Part shown: in pieces, positions 1 to 6,719 of the stretch
Layout of the letters: each line of letters begins with the position of its first letter
Position numbering within the stretch: the first letter of the stretch is position 1
Assembly (NCBI RefSeq): GCF_004570345.1
Contig: NZ_SPQM01000136.1
Coordinates: 1-12,224 of the forward strand
Direction of reading: 5' to 3'
From: Blastococcus sp. CT_GayMR20
Lineage (GTDB): Bacteria; Actinomycetota; Actinomycetes; Mycobacteriales; Geodermatophilaceae
DNA: 12,224 nt
The notes under the pieces: generated by a model
The model's input: the letters and a program-made list of their open reading frames with translations, nothing else
Databases searched by the model: none
What the model was told of the DNA's origin: nothing
Translations under genes and position numbers: made by a program

Positions 1-2
1 GC

Positions 3-1727
3 CGCACACCGGCCCGGCGGCTGCTGCAGCGGGGCCTGCTGGCCCGCATCGACGCCCTCAACGTGGAGCTGCCCCGCGAGCTGGGACTGCACCTGCGCGG
101 CGACCGGCCCTACGGCCCCCCGCGCCTGCGGCCCCAGCCTGCCGTGGCCGCCCACGCGCAGGGATCGGTCGACCGGCGCGCCGCCGGCGCGGCGCTGGAG
201 AGCGTCGGCCGGCTCGGGGAGCTGCTGGCGCTCCTGGAGGAGGAGCCGGCCGGGCTGCTGCGCAGCGGCGGGGTCGGCGTGCGCGACCAGAAGCGGCTGG
301 CCCGCGTGCTGCACGTCGGCGAGCCGGAGGCCGCCTGGCTGCTCGAGCTCGCCTACGCCGCCGGCCTGCTCGACGTGGGCGGTCCGCACCGCGACGAGTG
401 GCTGCCGACCCGCGCCTACGACATCTGGCGCGAGCAGGACCTGGCCGACCGCTGGGCCGTGCTGGCCGACGGGTGGCTCTCCGGTGTCCGGCTGCCGTCC
501 CTGGTGGGCCAGCGGGACGTCGCCGGCAAGTCCGTCAACCCGCTCTCCCCCGACCTGGTCCGGCACACCGCCCCGGCGATCCGCCGCTCGGCGCTGACCG
601 TGCTCGCCGAGTACCCGCCCGGTTCCGGGCTGGCCCCCGACGACCTCGTCTCGCTCCTCCGGTGGCGCACCCCGCGGCGGGCGGACCGGCTGGCACCGGT
701 GCCCGCGATGCTGGCCGAGGCGGCCCGGCTCGGAGTGCTCGTCGGTGGCGTCCTCTCCACGGCCGGCCGGGGGCTGCTCGCCCGCGGTGAGGACGGCGCC
801 GCCGAGGGCATGCGGGGGCTGCTCCCCGAGCCGGTCGACCACGTGCTCGCCCAGCCCGACCTGTCGCTGATCGCCCCTGGACCGCTGGTCGCCGAGCTCG
901 CCGACACCCTCTCGGTCGTCGCCGACGTGGAGTCCTCCGGCGGCGCGACGGTGTTCCGGGTGTCGGACTCGAGCGTGCGCCGCGCGCTCGACTCCGGCTG
1001 GTCGGCCGCGGACCTGCACGACTTCTTCGGCCGCGCGTCCCGCACGCCGGTTCCGCAGGCGCTGGACTACCTGATCGACGACGTGGCCCGGCAGCACGGG
1101 CGGCTGCGGGTGGGATCGATCGAGTCCTACGTCCGCTCCGACGACCACGGCCTGCTCTCCCAGGTGCTCAACGACCGCCGGGCCGCAGAGGCGGAGCTGC
1201 GGCGGCTGGCACCCGGGGTGCTGGTCAGCGGACTGGGCGCCGACGAGGTGCTCACGGTGCTCCGCGACGCGGGCTACGCCCCCGCCGGCGAGAACCCGGG
1301 CGGCGCCGTCCTCACCCGGCCGCCGGCCCGGCCGCGCGCAGCCGGCCGCCGGCCAGCCGAGCACTCGCCGGCACCGCGGCCTCTCACTGCGGAGGAGCTC
1401 GGCGCCACGCTTCGGCAGATGCGGGCCGGGGACGCCGCGCTGTCGGCCCGCCGGGGCGAGGCCGTCCGCCAGATCCCCGGCGTGACGACGGCCAGCACGC
1501 TCGAACTGCTCTCCCGCGCCGTCAGCGCCGGTCTGCCCGTCTGGCTGGGCTACGTCGACGCCCAGGGCAGCGGCAGCCAGCGCGTGGTGCGGCCGGTGTC
1601 CCTCGTGGGCGGGTTCCTGCAGGGCTACGACGAACGGCGCGGGGAGAACAGCACCTTCGCCGTCCACCGGATCACCTCGGTGGCCCTCGTCGAGGAGGAC
1701 GTCGAGGGCGCCGGCCGGTCCGCCTGA
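3..1727 (+). CDS. Helicase-associated protein (XPB/Ssl2 N-terminal-like and WYL-like domains), 5' partial
   Basis: The frame is open from base 3 to a TGA at 1725-1727 (574 visible residues). A GTG at 63 could serve as a start, but in-frame coding-like sequence upstream (RTPARRLLQRG...) shows the gene is cut by the window edge. Around visible residues 276-376 it has the helicase-associated domain found in XPB/Ssl2-like proteins, recognisable by VLAQPDLSLIAPGPL and the following FRVSDSSVRRALDSG. Near residues 495-562 lies a WYL-like ligand/nucleic-acid-binding module (VWLGYVDAQG, VVRPVSLVGG, then FLQGYDERR). Mycobacterial relatives (Rv0862c type, about 750 aa) sit beside xpb, so roughly 180 N-terminal residues are probably missing. 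It is presumably cytoplasmic and a partner or regulator of the XPB helicase; the biochemical role is not established. The next gene starts 76 bases downstream on the same strand. Confidence 0.85.
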   Translation, partial: RTPARRLLQRGLLARIDALNVELPRELGLHLRGDRPYGPPRLRPQPAVAAHAQGSVDRRAAGAALESVGRLGELLALLEEEPAGLLRSGGVGVRDQKRLARVLHVGEPEAAWLLELAYAAGLLDVGGPHRDEWLPTRAYDIWREQDLADRWAVLADGWLSGVRLPSLVGQRDVAGKSVNPLSPDLVRHTAPAIRRSALTVLAEYPPGSGLAPDDLVSLLRWRTPRRADRLAPVPAMLAEAARLGVLVGGVLSTAGRGLLARGEDGAAEGMRGLLPEPVDHVLAQPDLSLIAPGPLVAELADTLSVVADVESSGGATVFRVSDSSVRRALDSGWSAADLHDFFGRASRTPVPQALDYLIDDVARQHGRLRVGSIESYVRSDDHGLLSQVLNDRRAAEAELRRLAPGVLVSGLGADEVLTVLRDAGYAPAGENPGGAVLTRPPARPRAAGRRPAEHSPAPRPLTAEELGATLRQMRAGDAALSARRGEAVRQIPGVTTASTLELLSRAVSAGLPVWLGYVDAQGSGSQRVVRPVSLVGGFLQGYDERRGENSTFAVHRITSVALVEEDVEGAGRSA

Positions 1728-1762
1728 GCCGGAACCCCCTGCCCAGGGCGGCGATTCGGTCG

Positions 1763-1768
1763 TACGTT
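1763..1768 (+). promoter_or_regulatory. Possible -10 element upstream of the methyltransferase gene
   Basis: TACGTT fits the actinobacterial TANNNT -10 pattern in the 76-base gap after the helicase-associated gene. A start about 7 bases downstream would give a leader of roughly 29 nt containing the GGAGG ribosome site. No convincing -35 is visible, so this is tentative; read-through from the upstream gene is equally possible. The mirror copy is at 10457-10462 on the minus strand. Confidence 0.3.
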
Positions 1769-1789
1769 GAGGGGCGCAACCGTTCCCGC

Positions 1790-1794
1790 GGAGG
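1790..1794 (+). promoter_or_regulatory. Ribosome binding site of the CFA-type methyltransferase
   Basis: GGAGG lies 9 bases before the ATG at 1804, which fixes that codon as the start. A longer same-strand frame opening at 1767 is out of phase and has no such site. The mirror copy is at 10431-10435. Confidence 0.65.
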
Positions 1795-1803
1795 CGCATC
1801 CAG

Positions 1804-3087
1804 ATGACCGAGCGAACGACCGTGGCCACGCGCCTGGCCTGTGCCCTGAGCACCGTCCTCGGCACGACGGAGTCACCCTGGCGACTGCGCGCCTGGGACG
1901 GGTCGGAGGCCGGCCCGCCCGGAGCACCGCCGCTCACCATCCGGACGCCGCAGGCCGTGCGCCGGCTGGCGTGGGCGCCCGGCGAGCTGGGCCTCGCGCG
2001 CGCCTACGTGGCCGGGGAGATCGAGATCGAGGGCGACCTCTTCGCGACGCTGGAGGTCCTGGACTCCGTCGGCCGGCTGTCCTCGACGGGCGCCTTCCAG
2101 CGCCCGAGAGCCGCCGACCGGCTGGCGCTCCTCCGGACCGCCGTGACGCTGGGTGCCGTCGGGCCCCCGCCCGCCCCGCCGCCGGAGGAGTTCGTCCGAC
2201 CGCGCCGGGGCCGGCGGCACAGCCGGCGCCGCGACGCCGTCGCCGTGGCGCACCACTACGACGTGAGCAACGACTTCTACGAACTGGTCCTCGGCCCGAC
2301 GATGGTCTACTCCTGCGCGGTCTGGGCCGACGAGGGCGCAGGGCTGGACGCCGCGCAGGAGGCCAAGATCGACCTCGTCTGCCGCAAGCTCGGCCTGCGG
2401 CCCGGGATGCGGTTGCTGGACGTCGGGTGCGGGTGGGGCAGCCTGGCGCTGCACGCGGCGCAGCGGTACGGCGTCGACGTCGTCGGCATCACGCTGTCGG
2501 CCCGGCAGGCCGACCTGGCGCGGCGCCGGGTGGCCGCCGCCGGGCTCGACGGCCGGATCACGGTCCGGGTGCAGGACTACCGCGAGGTCGCCGACGGCCC
2601 CTTCGACGCCATCAGCTCGATCGGCATGGCCGAGCACGTGGGGCGCGTCGCGCTGCCCGGCTACGCCACCGCACTCCACGACCTGCTGCGGCCCGGCGGC
2701 CGCCTGCTCAACCACGCCATCTCGTGGACCGCCGGCGCCACCAGGTGGGACGACGACACGTTCATCGCCCGCTACGTCTTCCCCGACGGCGAGGTGCTCC
2801 CCTTGGCGCTGACCGTCGCGGCCCTGGACGCCGCGGGCTTCGAACTGCTCGACGTGGAGGCGCTGCGCCGGCACTACGCCGTGACGCTGCGGGCGTGGGT
2901 GGAGCGGCTGGAGAAGCAGTGGGACGCGGCGGTGGACCTCACGAGCGAGGGCCGCGCCCGTGTGTGGCGGCTCTACATGGCGGCGTCCGCGCTGTCGTTC
3001 GAGGCGGGCAAGCTGGGCATCGAGCAGGTGCTGGTCCAGCGCCCGGGCGGCGACCCGCCCCCGTTGCGGCTGCGGCACTGGATCTGA
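1804..3087 (+). CDS. Cyclopropane-fatty-acyl-phospholipid synthase family SAM methyltransferase
   Basis: A 427-aa protein of the CFA synthase / mycolic-acid methyltransferase family, which transfers a methyl(ene) group from S-adenosylmethionine to the double bond of an unsaturated acyl chain, usually on membrane phospholipid. Visible signatures are HHYDVSNDFY (150-159), the SAM-binding loop LDVGCGWG (205-212), and IGMAEHVG (273-280). Residues matching the Escherichia coli bicarbonate/active site are all present: Cys171 in YSC, Glu277, His304 and Ile306 in NHAIS, and Tyr358 in RRHYAVTLRAW. The Glu-His spacing (27) equals that of E. coli (239/266). The N-terminal ~120 residues are the usual lipid-binding region; there is a Pro-rich, then Arg-rich linker at 121-143. 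Product (cyclopropane, 10-methyl or methylene branch) cannot be decided from sequence. It lies between two helicase-related genes, 76 bases after one and 82 before xpb. Confidence 0.9.
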   Translation: MTERTTVATRLACALSTVLGTTESPWRLRAWDGSEAGPPGAPPLTIRTPQAVRRLAWAPGELGLARAYVAGEIEIEGDLFATLEVLDSVGRLSSTGAFQRPRAADRLALLRTAVTLGAVGPPPAPPPEEFVRPRRGRRHSRRRDAVAVAHHYDVSNDFYELVLGPTMVYSCAVWADEGAGLDAAQEAKIDLVCRKLGLRPGMRLLDVGCGWGSLALHAAQRYGVDVVGITLSARQADLARRRVAAAGLDGRITVRVQDYREVADGPFDAISSIGMAEHVGRVALPGYATALHDLLRPGGRLLNHAISWTAGATRWDDDTFIARYVFPDGEVLPLALTVAALDAAGFELLDVEALRRHYAVTLRAWVERLEKQWDAAVDLTSEGRARVWRLYMAASALSFEAGKLGIEQVLVQRPGGDPPPLRLRHWI

Positions 3088-3157
3088 CGGGAAGGACCCG
3101 TCGCCCTCCGCGGTTACCGTGGGAGGTCCATTCGACCCTCCCCTCCCGCCCCCCGAC

Positions 3158-3164
3158 GGAAGAG
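3158..3164 (+). promoter_or_regulatory. Ribosome binding site setting the TTG start of xpb
   Basis: GGAAGAG sits 5 bases before TTG at 3170. The protein is conserved from exactly this point (SDGPLIVQSDKT), while the in-frame extension upstream to 2960 overlaps the methyltransferase gene and resembles nothing. A possible -10 (TACCGT, 3115-3120) lies in the same 82-base gap but has no clear -35. The mirror ribosome site is 9061-9067. Confidence 0.6.
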
Positions 3165-3169
3165 AACTC

Positions 3170-4855
3170 TTGAGCGACGGCCCGCTGATCGTCCAGTCGG
3201 ACAAGACCCTGCTCCTCGAGGTCGACCACCCGCTGGCGAAGGAGTGCCGCGCGGCGATCGCGCCGTTCGCGGAGCTCGAGCGCTCCCCGGAGCACGTGCA
3301 CACCTACCGGGTCACGCCCCTCGCACTGTGGAACGCCCGCGCCGCCGGCCACGACGCCGAGCAGGTCGTCGACGCGTTGGTGCGCTACTCGCGCTACCCG
3401 GTGCCGCACGCGCTGCTGGTCGACGTCGCCGACACGATGGACCGCTTCGGCCGGCTCACCCTGGCCAACAACCCGGTGCACGGTCTCGTGCTCACGACCT
3501 CCGACCGCGCGGTGCTGGAGGAGGTCATCCGCTCCAAGCGGGTCGCCCCGATGCTGGGCGCGCGGATCGACGGTGACTCGATCGTCGTCCACGCGTCCGA
3601 GCGCGGCCGCCTCAAGCAGGCGCTCCTGAAGGTGGGCTGGCCCGCGGAGGACCTGGCCGGCTACGTCGACGGCACCGCGCACCCGATCGAGCTCGACCAG
3701 TCGAACTGGCACCTGCGGGACTACCAGCAGGAGGCCGTCGAGGGGTTCTGGGCCGGCGGCTCGGGCGTCGTCGTCCTGCCCTGCGGTGCCGGGAAGACGC
3801 TGGTCGGCGCCGCGGCGATGGCCGAGGCGAAGGCGACCACGCTGATCCTGGTGACCAACACGGTCGCCGGACGGCAGTGGAAGCGCGAGCTGATCGCCCG
3901 CACCTCACTCACCGAGGAGGAGATCGGCGAGTACTCGGGTGAGCGCAAGGAGATCCGGCCGGTCACGATCGCCACGTACCAGGTCATCACGACCCGGCGG
4001 AAGGGCGAGTACCGCCACCTCGACCTCTTCGACGCCCAGGACTGGGGGCTGATCGTCTACGACGAGGTCCACCTGCTGCCGGCGCCGATCTTCCGGCTCA
4101 CCGCCGACCTGCAGTCCCGGCGCCGGCTGGGCCTGACCGCCACGCTGGTCCGCGAGGACGGCCGTGAGGACGACGTCTTCTCGCTGATCGGCCCCAAGCG
4201 CTACGACGCCCCGTGGCGGGACATCGAGGCGCAGGGCTACATCGCGCCGGCCGAGTGCATCGAGGTGCGGGTCTCGCTCGACGACGAGGAGCGGATGACG
4301 TACGCGGTCGCCGAGCCGGAGGAGCGGTACCGGATCGCGGCGACGGCGCAGTCGAAGCTGCCGGTGATCCGGCGGGTGCTGGAACGGCACCCCGACGAGC
4401 CCTCGCTGGTGATCGGCGCCTACCTCGACCAGCTCGAGGAGCTCGGCCGCGCGCTCGACGCCCCGGTCATCCAGGGGTCGACGACGAACAAGGAGCGGGA
4501 GAAGCTCTTCGACCAGTTCCGCAACGGCGAGATCCGTGTGCTGGTCGTGTCGAAGGTCGCGAACTTCTCCATCGACCTGCCCGAGGCCGCCGTCGCCGTC
4601 CAGGTGTCGGGGACGTTCGGATCACGGCAGGAGGAGGCACAGCGGCTCGGCCGGGTGCTGCGGCCCAAGGCCGACGGACGGCAGGCGCACTTCTACACGG
4701 TGGTCAGCCGCGACACCCTCGACAGCGAGTACGCCGCCCACCGGCAGCGCTTCCTCGCCGAGCAGGGCTACGCGTACACGATCGTCGACGCCGCCGACCT
4801 CGCCGGGCCGGGTGAGGTCAACGGCCCCGACTGGGTGGACGAGCCGGCCGACTAG
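3170..4855 (+). CDS. xpb: DNA repair helicase XPB (SF2, 3'-5')
   Basis: A 561-aa ATP-dependent SF2 DNA helicase, the bacterial homologue of eukaryotic XPB/ERCC3, closely resembling M. tuberculosis Rv0861c (about 540 aa). The N-terminal domain (about 1-175) includes the conserved LAGYVDGTAHPI stretch. HD1 has the Q-motif-like HLRDYQQEAV (181-190), Walker A LPCGAGKT (203-210), DEVH (298-301), LTAT (322-325), and the XPB-type RED motif (Arg328-Glu329-Asp330). HD2 has VIGAYLDQLEELG, VVSKVANFSIDLPEA (459-473) and motif VI QRLGRVLR (491-498). All catalytic motifs are intact. The start is TTG, chosen from the ribosome site and conservation. It acts on DNA in the cytoplasm, probably in repair; bacterial in vivo roles are less defined than eukaryotic ones. 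Its TAG stop overlaps the stop of the convergent PIN gene. Confidence 0.96.
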   Translation: MSDGPLIVQSDKTLLLEVDHPLAKECRAAIAPFAELERSPEHVHTYRVTPLALWNARAAGHDAEQVVDALVRYSRYPVPHALLVDVADTMDRFGRLTLANNPVHGLVLTTSDRAVLEEVIRSKRVAPMLGARIDGDSIVVHASERGRLKQALLKVGWPAEDLAGYVDGTAHPIELDQSNWHLRDYQQEAVEGFWAGGSGVVVLPCGAGKTLVGAAAMAEAKATTLILVTNTVAGRQWKRELIARTSLTEEEIGEYSGERKEIRPVTIATYQVITTRRKGEYRHLDLFDAQDWGLIVYDEVHLLPAPIFRLTADLQSRRRLGLTATLVREDGREDDVFSLIGPKRYDAPWRDIEAQGYIAPAECIEVRVSLDDEERMTYAVAEPEERYRIAATAQSKLPVIRRVLERHPDEPSLVIGAYLDQLEELGRALDAPVIQGSTTNKEREKLFDQFRNGEIRVLVVSKVANFSIDLPEAAVAVQVSGTFGSRQEEAQRLGRVLRPKADGRQAHFYTVVSRDTLDSEYAAHRQRFLAEQGYAYTIVDAADLAGPGEVNGPDWVDEPAD

Positions 4856-5250
4856 CCCGACAGCTGGTCGATCGTGCCGACGGGCACGATGCCGTCGGCC
4901 CGCGCCCGGACCCGCGGATCGACGCTGACGAAGAGGTCGGCCTGCAACCGCGTGACGGCGAGGTACTCGGCCGCGGAGGTGGAGTCGAAGCCGTGATCGC
5001 GGGCGATCGCCCAGGCGACCGCCCGGCTGACGCGGTCGCCGAGCAGGCGGACCTTCACGCTCGTCATGGCCTCGTGCCGGGCCAGGGCGTCGGTCTCCGC
5101 GAGCTCGCCGCGGCGGACGGCGTCGAACAGCAGGGCGAGCGCCTCCGAGCGCAGAAGTTGCGGGGCGACCAGCTGGTGACCGTCCGCCACGGGAACGCCC
5201 TCGGTCACGAGGTGCAGCAGGGTGGGGGCGTCGATCCCGAAGCGCGTCAT
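4852..5250 (-). CDS. PIN-domain ribonuclease, VapC-like toxin family
   Basis: A 132-aa protein with the size and acidic-residue layout of a VapC-type PIN domain: Asp7 (FGIDAPT), Glu36 (LLRSEAL), Glu95 in TSAAEYLAV (with Asp89 nearby) and Asp111 in FVSVDPRV. Such proteins are Mg2+-dependent RNases, usually toxins held inactive by a small VapB partner. No VapB-like gene is visible on either side, so it may be an orphan or use a partner elsewhere. Its TAG and that of xpb share the palindrome CTAG (4852-4855), a tail-to-tail 4-base overlap. A TACGTT -10-like box 8 bases before the ATG with no Shine-Dalgarno suggests a leaderless transcript. Toxin activity is inferred from family only. Confidence 0.8.
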   Translation of the reverse strand: MTRFGIDAPTLLHLVTEGVPVADGHQLVAPQLLRSEALALLFDAVRRGELAETDALARHEAMTSVKVRLLGDRVSRAVAWAIARDHGFDSTSAAEYLAVTRLQADLFVSVDPRVRARADGIVPVGTIDQLSG

Positions 5251-5258
5251 GCGCTCAG

Positions 5259-5264
5259 AACGTA
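5259..5264 (-). promoter_or_regulatory. -10 box, probable leaderless promoter of the PIN gene
   Basis: Read on the minus strand this is TACGTT, ending 8 bases before the ATG at 5250. A -10 normally lies about 7 bases before the transcription start, so the mRNA would begin at or next to the ATG; leaderless mRNAs are common in actinobacteria. No purine-rich ribosome site occurs in the gap (CTGAGCGC). The -35 is not convincing. Confidence 0.45.
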
Positions 5265-5320
5265 GCGGCGACCGGTGCCCGGAACGGCCCGTCGGGAACT
5301 GCGGGACGGCTGGGAGCGAC

Positions 5321-5350
5321 GGGACCGGCGGTGCGTGACGTCCCGGTCCC
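5321..5350. promoter_or_regulatory. Perfect 8-base inverted repeat, possible operator
   Basis: GGGACCGG at 5321-5328 and CCGGTCCC at 5343-5350 are exact complements separated by 14 bases. A second, offset pair, CGTGA (5334-5338) and TCACG (5351-5355), overlaps it. There is no T-run on either strand, so a terminator is unlikely. Placement between divergent genes fits an operator, but G+C-rich DNA produces such dyads by chance. The mirror copy is 6875-6904. Confidence 0.3.
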
Positions 5351-5505
5351 TCACGGCATGAGGATCCCCACAGGGCCGCCCTCTTGACGCGGCGTTCTCG
5401 CAGGTCAGAGCGTCATCGGGCGCCCCTATACGTCGGCCGGGGCGGGGCGCGCGGGAGGCACCCGGTTGGGCGTGTTGCCCTCGCGGCAGCGAAGATGGGG
5501 TCGTC

Positions 5506-6042
5506 ATGGGGAGTGCAATGCGAGCGGAGGCCGTGAGCCCGCAGACCACCGGCCGTCCACTCCGGGCCTGGCAGCAGGAGGCGCTCGAGCGCTACGAGGA
5601 GCACTCCCCCAAGGACTTCCTGGTCACCGCTACGCCGGGTGCCGGCAAGACGACCTTCGCCCTCACCCTGGCCGCGCGGCTGCTGCACCGACGCGAGGTC
5701 GCCCGCGTGGTCGTCGTCTGCCCGACCGACCACCTGCGCCTGCAGTGGGCCGACGCCGCCGACCGGATGGGGATCGTCCTCGACCCCGGCCTGACCAACG
5801 CCGTCGGGCCGGTCCGCGCCGGCACCCAGGGCTACGTGACCACCTACGCGCAGGTCGCCGGCAAGCCGATGCTGCACGCCGCACGCGCCACCGCCGTGAA
5901 GACGCTGGTGATCCTCGACGAGGTGCACCACGCCGGTGACGGCCTCTCGTGGGGCGAGGCGGTCGAGGAGGCCTTCGGGTTCGCCGCCCGCCGCCTGTGC
6001 CTGACCGGGACGCCGTTCCGCCAGCGCGACGTGCCGGTGTAG
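5506..6042 (+). CDS. DEAD/DEAH box helicase, left-arm copy truncated by the fold-back
   Basis: Residues 1-172 are the N-terminal half of an SF2 helicase core: LRAWQQEALERY (19-30), Walker A ATPGAGKTT (42-50), Walker B LDEVHH (137-142) and motif III LTGTPFR (166-172). Directly after Arg172 the arm ends (6021) and the frame gives only an unrelated tail, QRDVPV, before TAG at 6040-6042. The right-arm copy continues instead with TKADERIPFVRYEED, so this end is a junction product. The second RecA domain is absent and no activity is expected. ATG at 5506 is used here; ATG at 5518 is an alternative, and neither has a well-spaced ribosome site. Confidence 0.75.
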   Translation: MGSAMRAEAVSPQTTGRPLRAWQQEALERYEEHSPKDFLVTATPGAGKTTFALTLAARLLHRREVARVVVVCPTDHLRLQWADAADRMGIVLDPGLTNAVGPVRAGTQGYVTTYAQVAGKPMLHAARATAVKTLVILDEVHHAGDGLSWGEAVEEAFGFAARRLCLTGTPFRQRDVPV

Positions 6043-6719
6043 GCGGCGAACACGACGGGCCGGACGACGGAGTCGGCGAGCGCCTCCTTGTACCCGTAGG
6101 TGTAGTCGGCGCGGCTGACCAGGCCGATACCGCCCTCGCCGTCGTCGCCCTGGAAGCTGTCCTCCTCGTACCGGACGAAGGGGATGCGCTCGTCGGCCTT
6201 GGTGCGGAACGGCGTCCCGGTCAGGCACAGGCGGCGGGCGGCGAACCCGAAGGCCTCCTCGACCGCCTCGCCCCACGAGAGGCCGTCACCGGCGTGGTGC
6301 ACCTCGTCGAGGATCACCAGCGTCTTCACGGCGGTGGCGCGTGCGGCGTGCAGCATCGGCTTGCCGGCGACCTGCGCGTAGGTGGTCACGTAGCCCTGGG
6401 TGCCGGCGCGGACCGGCCCGACGGCGTTGGTCAGGCCGGGGTCGAGGACGATCCCCATCCGGTCGGCGGCGTCGGCCCACTGCAGGCGCAGGTGGTCGGT
6501 CGGGCAGACGACGACCACGCGGGCGACCTCGCGTCGGTGCAGCAGCCGCGCGGCCAGGGTGAGGGCGAAGGTCGTCTTGCCGGCACCCGGCGTAGCGGTG
6601 ACCAGGAAGTCCTTGGGGGAGTGCTCCTCGTAGCGCTCGAGCGCCTCCTGCTGCCAGGCCCGGAGTGGACGGCCGGTGGTCTGCGGGCTCACGGCCTCCG
6701 CTCGCATTGCACTCCCCAT
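5844..6719 (-). CDS. DEAD/DEAH box helicase, 3'-truncated; chimeric after about residue 235
   Basis: Nominally 291 aa, but only about residues 1-235 (down to base 6015) are authentic. Authentic parts are LRAWQQEALERY (19-30), Walker A with Lys48 in TPGAGKT, CPTDHLRLQW (72-81), motif Ia/Ib region with GYVTTYAQV, Walker B Asp138-Glu139 in LDEVHH, motif III TGTPFR (167-172), then the spacer-encoded segment ending YTGTSRWRN. This is the pattern of a broad actinobacterial SF2 helicase family of about 550-600 aa, so the second RecA domain is missing. After Asn235 the frame reads antisense of the gene's own 5' half (GVPVRHRRRAANPKA...), which is meaningless. Substrate unknown; a nucleic-acid translocase is the family expectation. 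It is divergent from the PIN gene across 255 bases. Confidence 0.8.
   Translation of the reverse strand: MGSAMRAEAVSPQTTGRPLRAWQQEALERYEEHSPKDFLVTATPGAGKTTFALTLAARLLHRREVARVVVVCPTDHLRLQWADAADRMGIVLDPGLTNAVGPVRAGTQGYVTTYAQVAGKPMLHAARATAVKTLVILDEVHHAGDGLSWGEAVEEAFGFAARRLCLTGTPFRTKADERIPFVRYEEDSFQGDDGEGGIGLVSRADYTYGYKEALADSVVRPVVFAAYTGTSRWRNGVPVRHRRRAANPKASSTASPHERPSPAWCTSSRITSVFTAVARAACSIGLPATCA
6022..6203 (-). other. 182-base unique spacer, coding for helicase residues 173-233
   Basis: This is the only non-repeated sequence. On the minus strand it continues the right-arm helicase without a break: TKADERIPFVRYEED, an acidic Gly-rich loop (FQGDDGEGGIG), YTYGYKEALADSVVRPVVF, then AAYTGTSRW. On the plus strand the helicase frame hits a stop after six codons. 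The spacer is therefore genuine DNA joined to the right arm, and the artificial junction is its left edge at about 6015-6022. Confidence 0.9.

Larger units (their letters stand above)
5251..5505. other. Divergent intergenic region between PIN and DEAD/DEAH helicase genes
   Basis: These 255 bases separate two gene starts facing away from each other. They contain the PIN -10 box, a perfect 8-base dyad (GGGACCGG, 14-base gap, CCGGTCCC; 5321-5350), a TTGACG at 5384-5389 resembling a -35 but with no good -10 at the right distance, and TATACG at 5427-5432. No supported gene or RNA lies here. Confidence 0.6.
1..6021 (+). repeat. Left arm of a 6,021-base perfect inverted repeat
   Basis: This stretch is the reverse complement of 6204-12224, with position x pairing with 12225-x. 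The first 14 bases are the reverse complement of the last 14, every reading frame has an identically translated mirror, and the intergenic region 5251-5505 matches 6720-6974 base for base. Identity stops between 6021 (pairs with 6204) and 6022 (does not pair with 6203). The arm carries a partial helicase-associated gene, a CFA-type methyltransferase, xpb, a PIN-domain gene and a truncated helicase. There is no terminal direct repeat, transposase or other element boundary. Absence of any divergence, plus symmetry to the outermost base, favours an amplification or assembly fold-back over a real duplication. Confidence 0.97.

Noticed and set aside
3121..3142. Imperfect hairpin (GGGAGGTC / GACCCTCCC) upstream of xpb as a terminator
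   Set aside because: One bulged base, no T-run, and it lies directly before the xpb ribosome site, where a terminator would block the gene. Chance pairing in G+C-rich DNA is enough.
2960..3169. N-terminal extension of XPB from an upstream in-frame start at 2960
   Set aside because: It would overlap 128 bases of the methyltransferase gene and its translation is compositionally unlike the conserved XPB N-terminus, which begins at the TTG with its own ribosome site.
1767..3303. Long alternative frames over the methyltransferase gene (468 aa plus strand, 476 aa minus strand)
   Set aside because: Low-complexity Arg/Ala/Pro-rich products typical of high-G+C shadow frames, while the overlapping 427-aa frame has complete family motifs.
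5247..5549. 100-aa minus-strand frame ending in an ATGA overlap with the PIN gene start, a candidate antitoxin
   Set aside because: The overlap looks operon-like, but the translation resembles no VapB or other DNA-binding antitoxin, is Arg/Pro-rich, and covers the helicase start on the other strand. The -10 box just before the PIN start also argues against co-transcription.
5413..6276. 287-aa frames crossing the spacer (5413-6276 minus and 5949-6812 plus)
   Set aside because: They run antisense to the helicase for most of their length and have Arg/Gly/Ala-rich translations without a recognisable domain; they exist twice only because of the palindrome.
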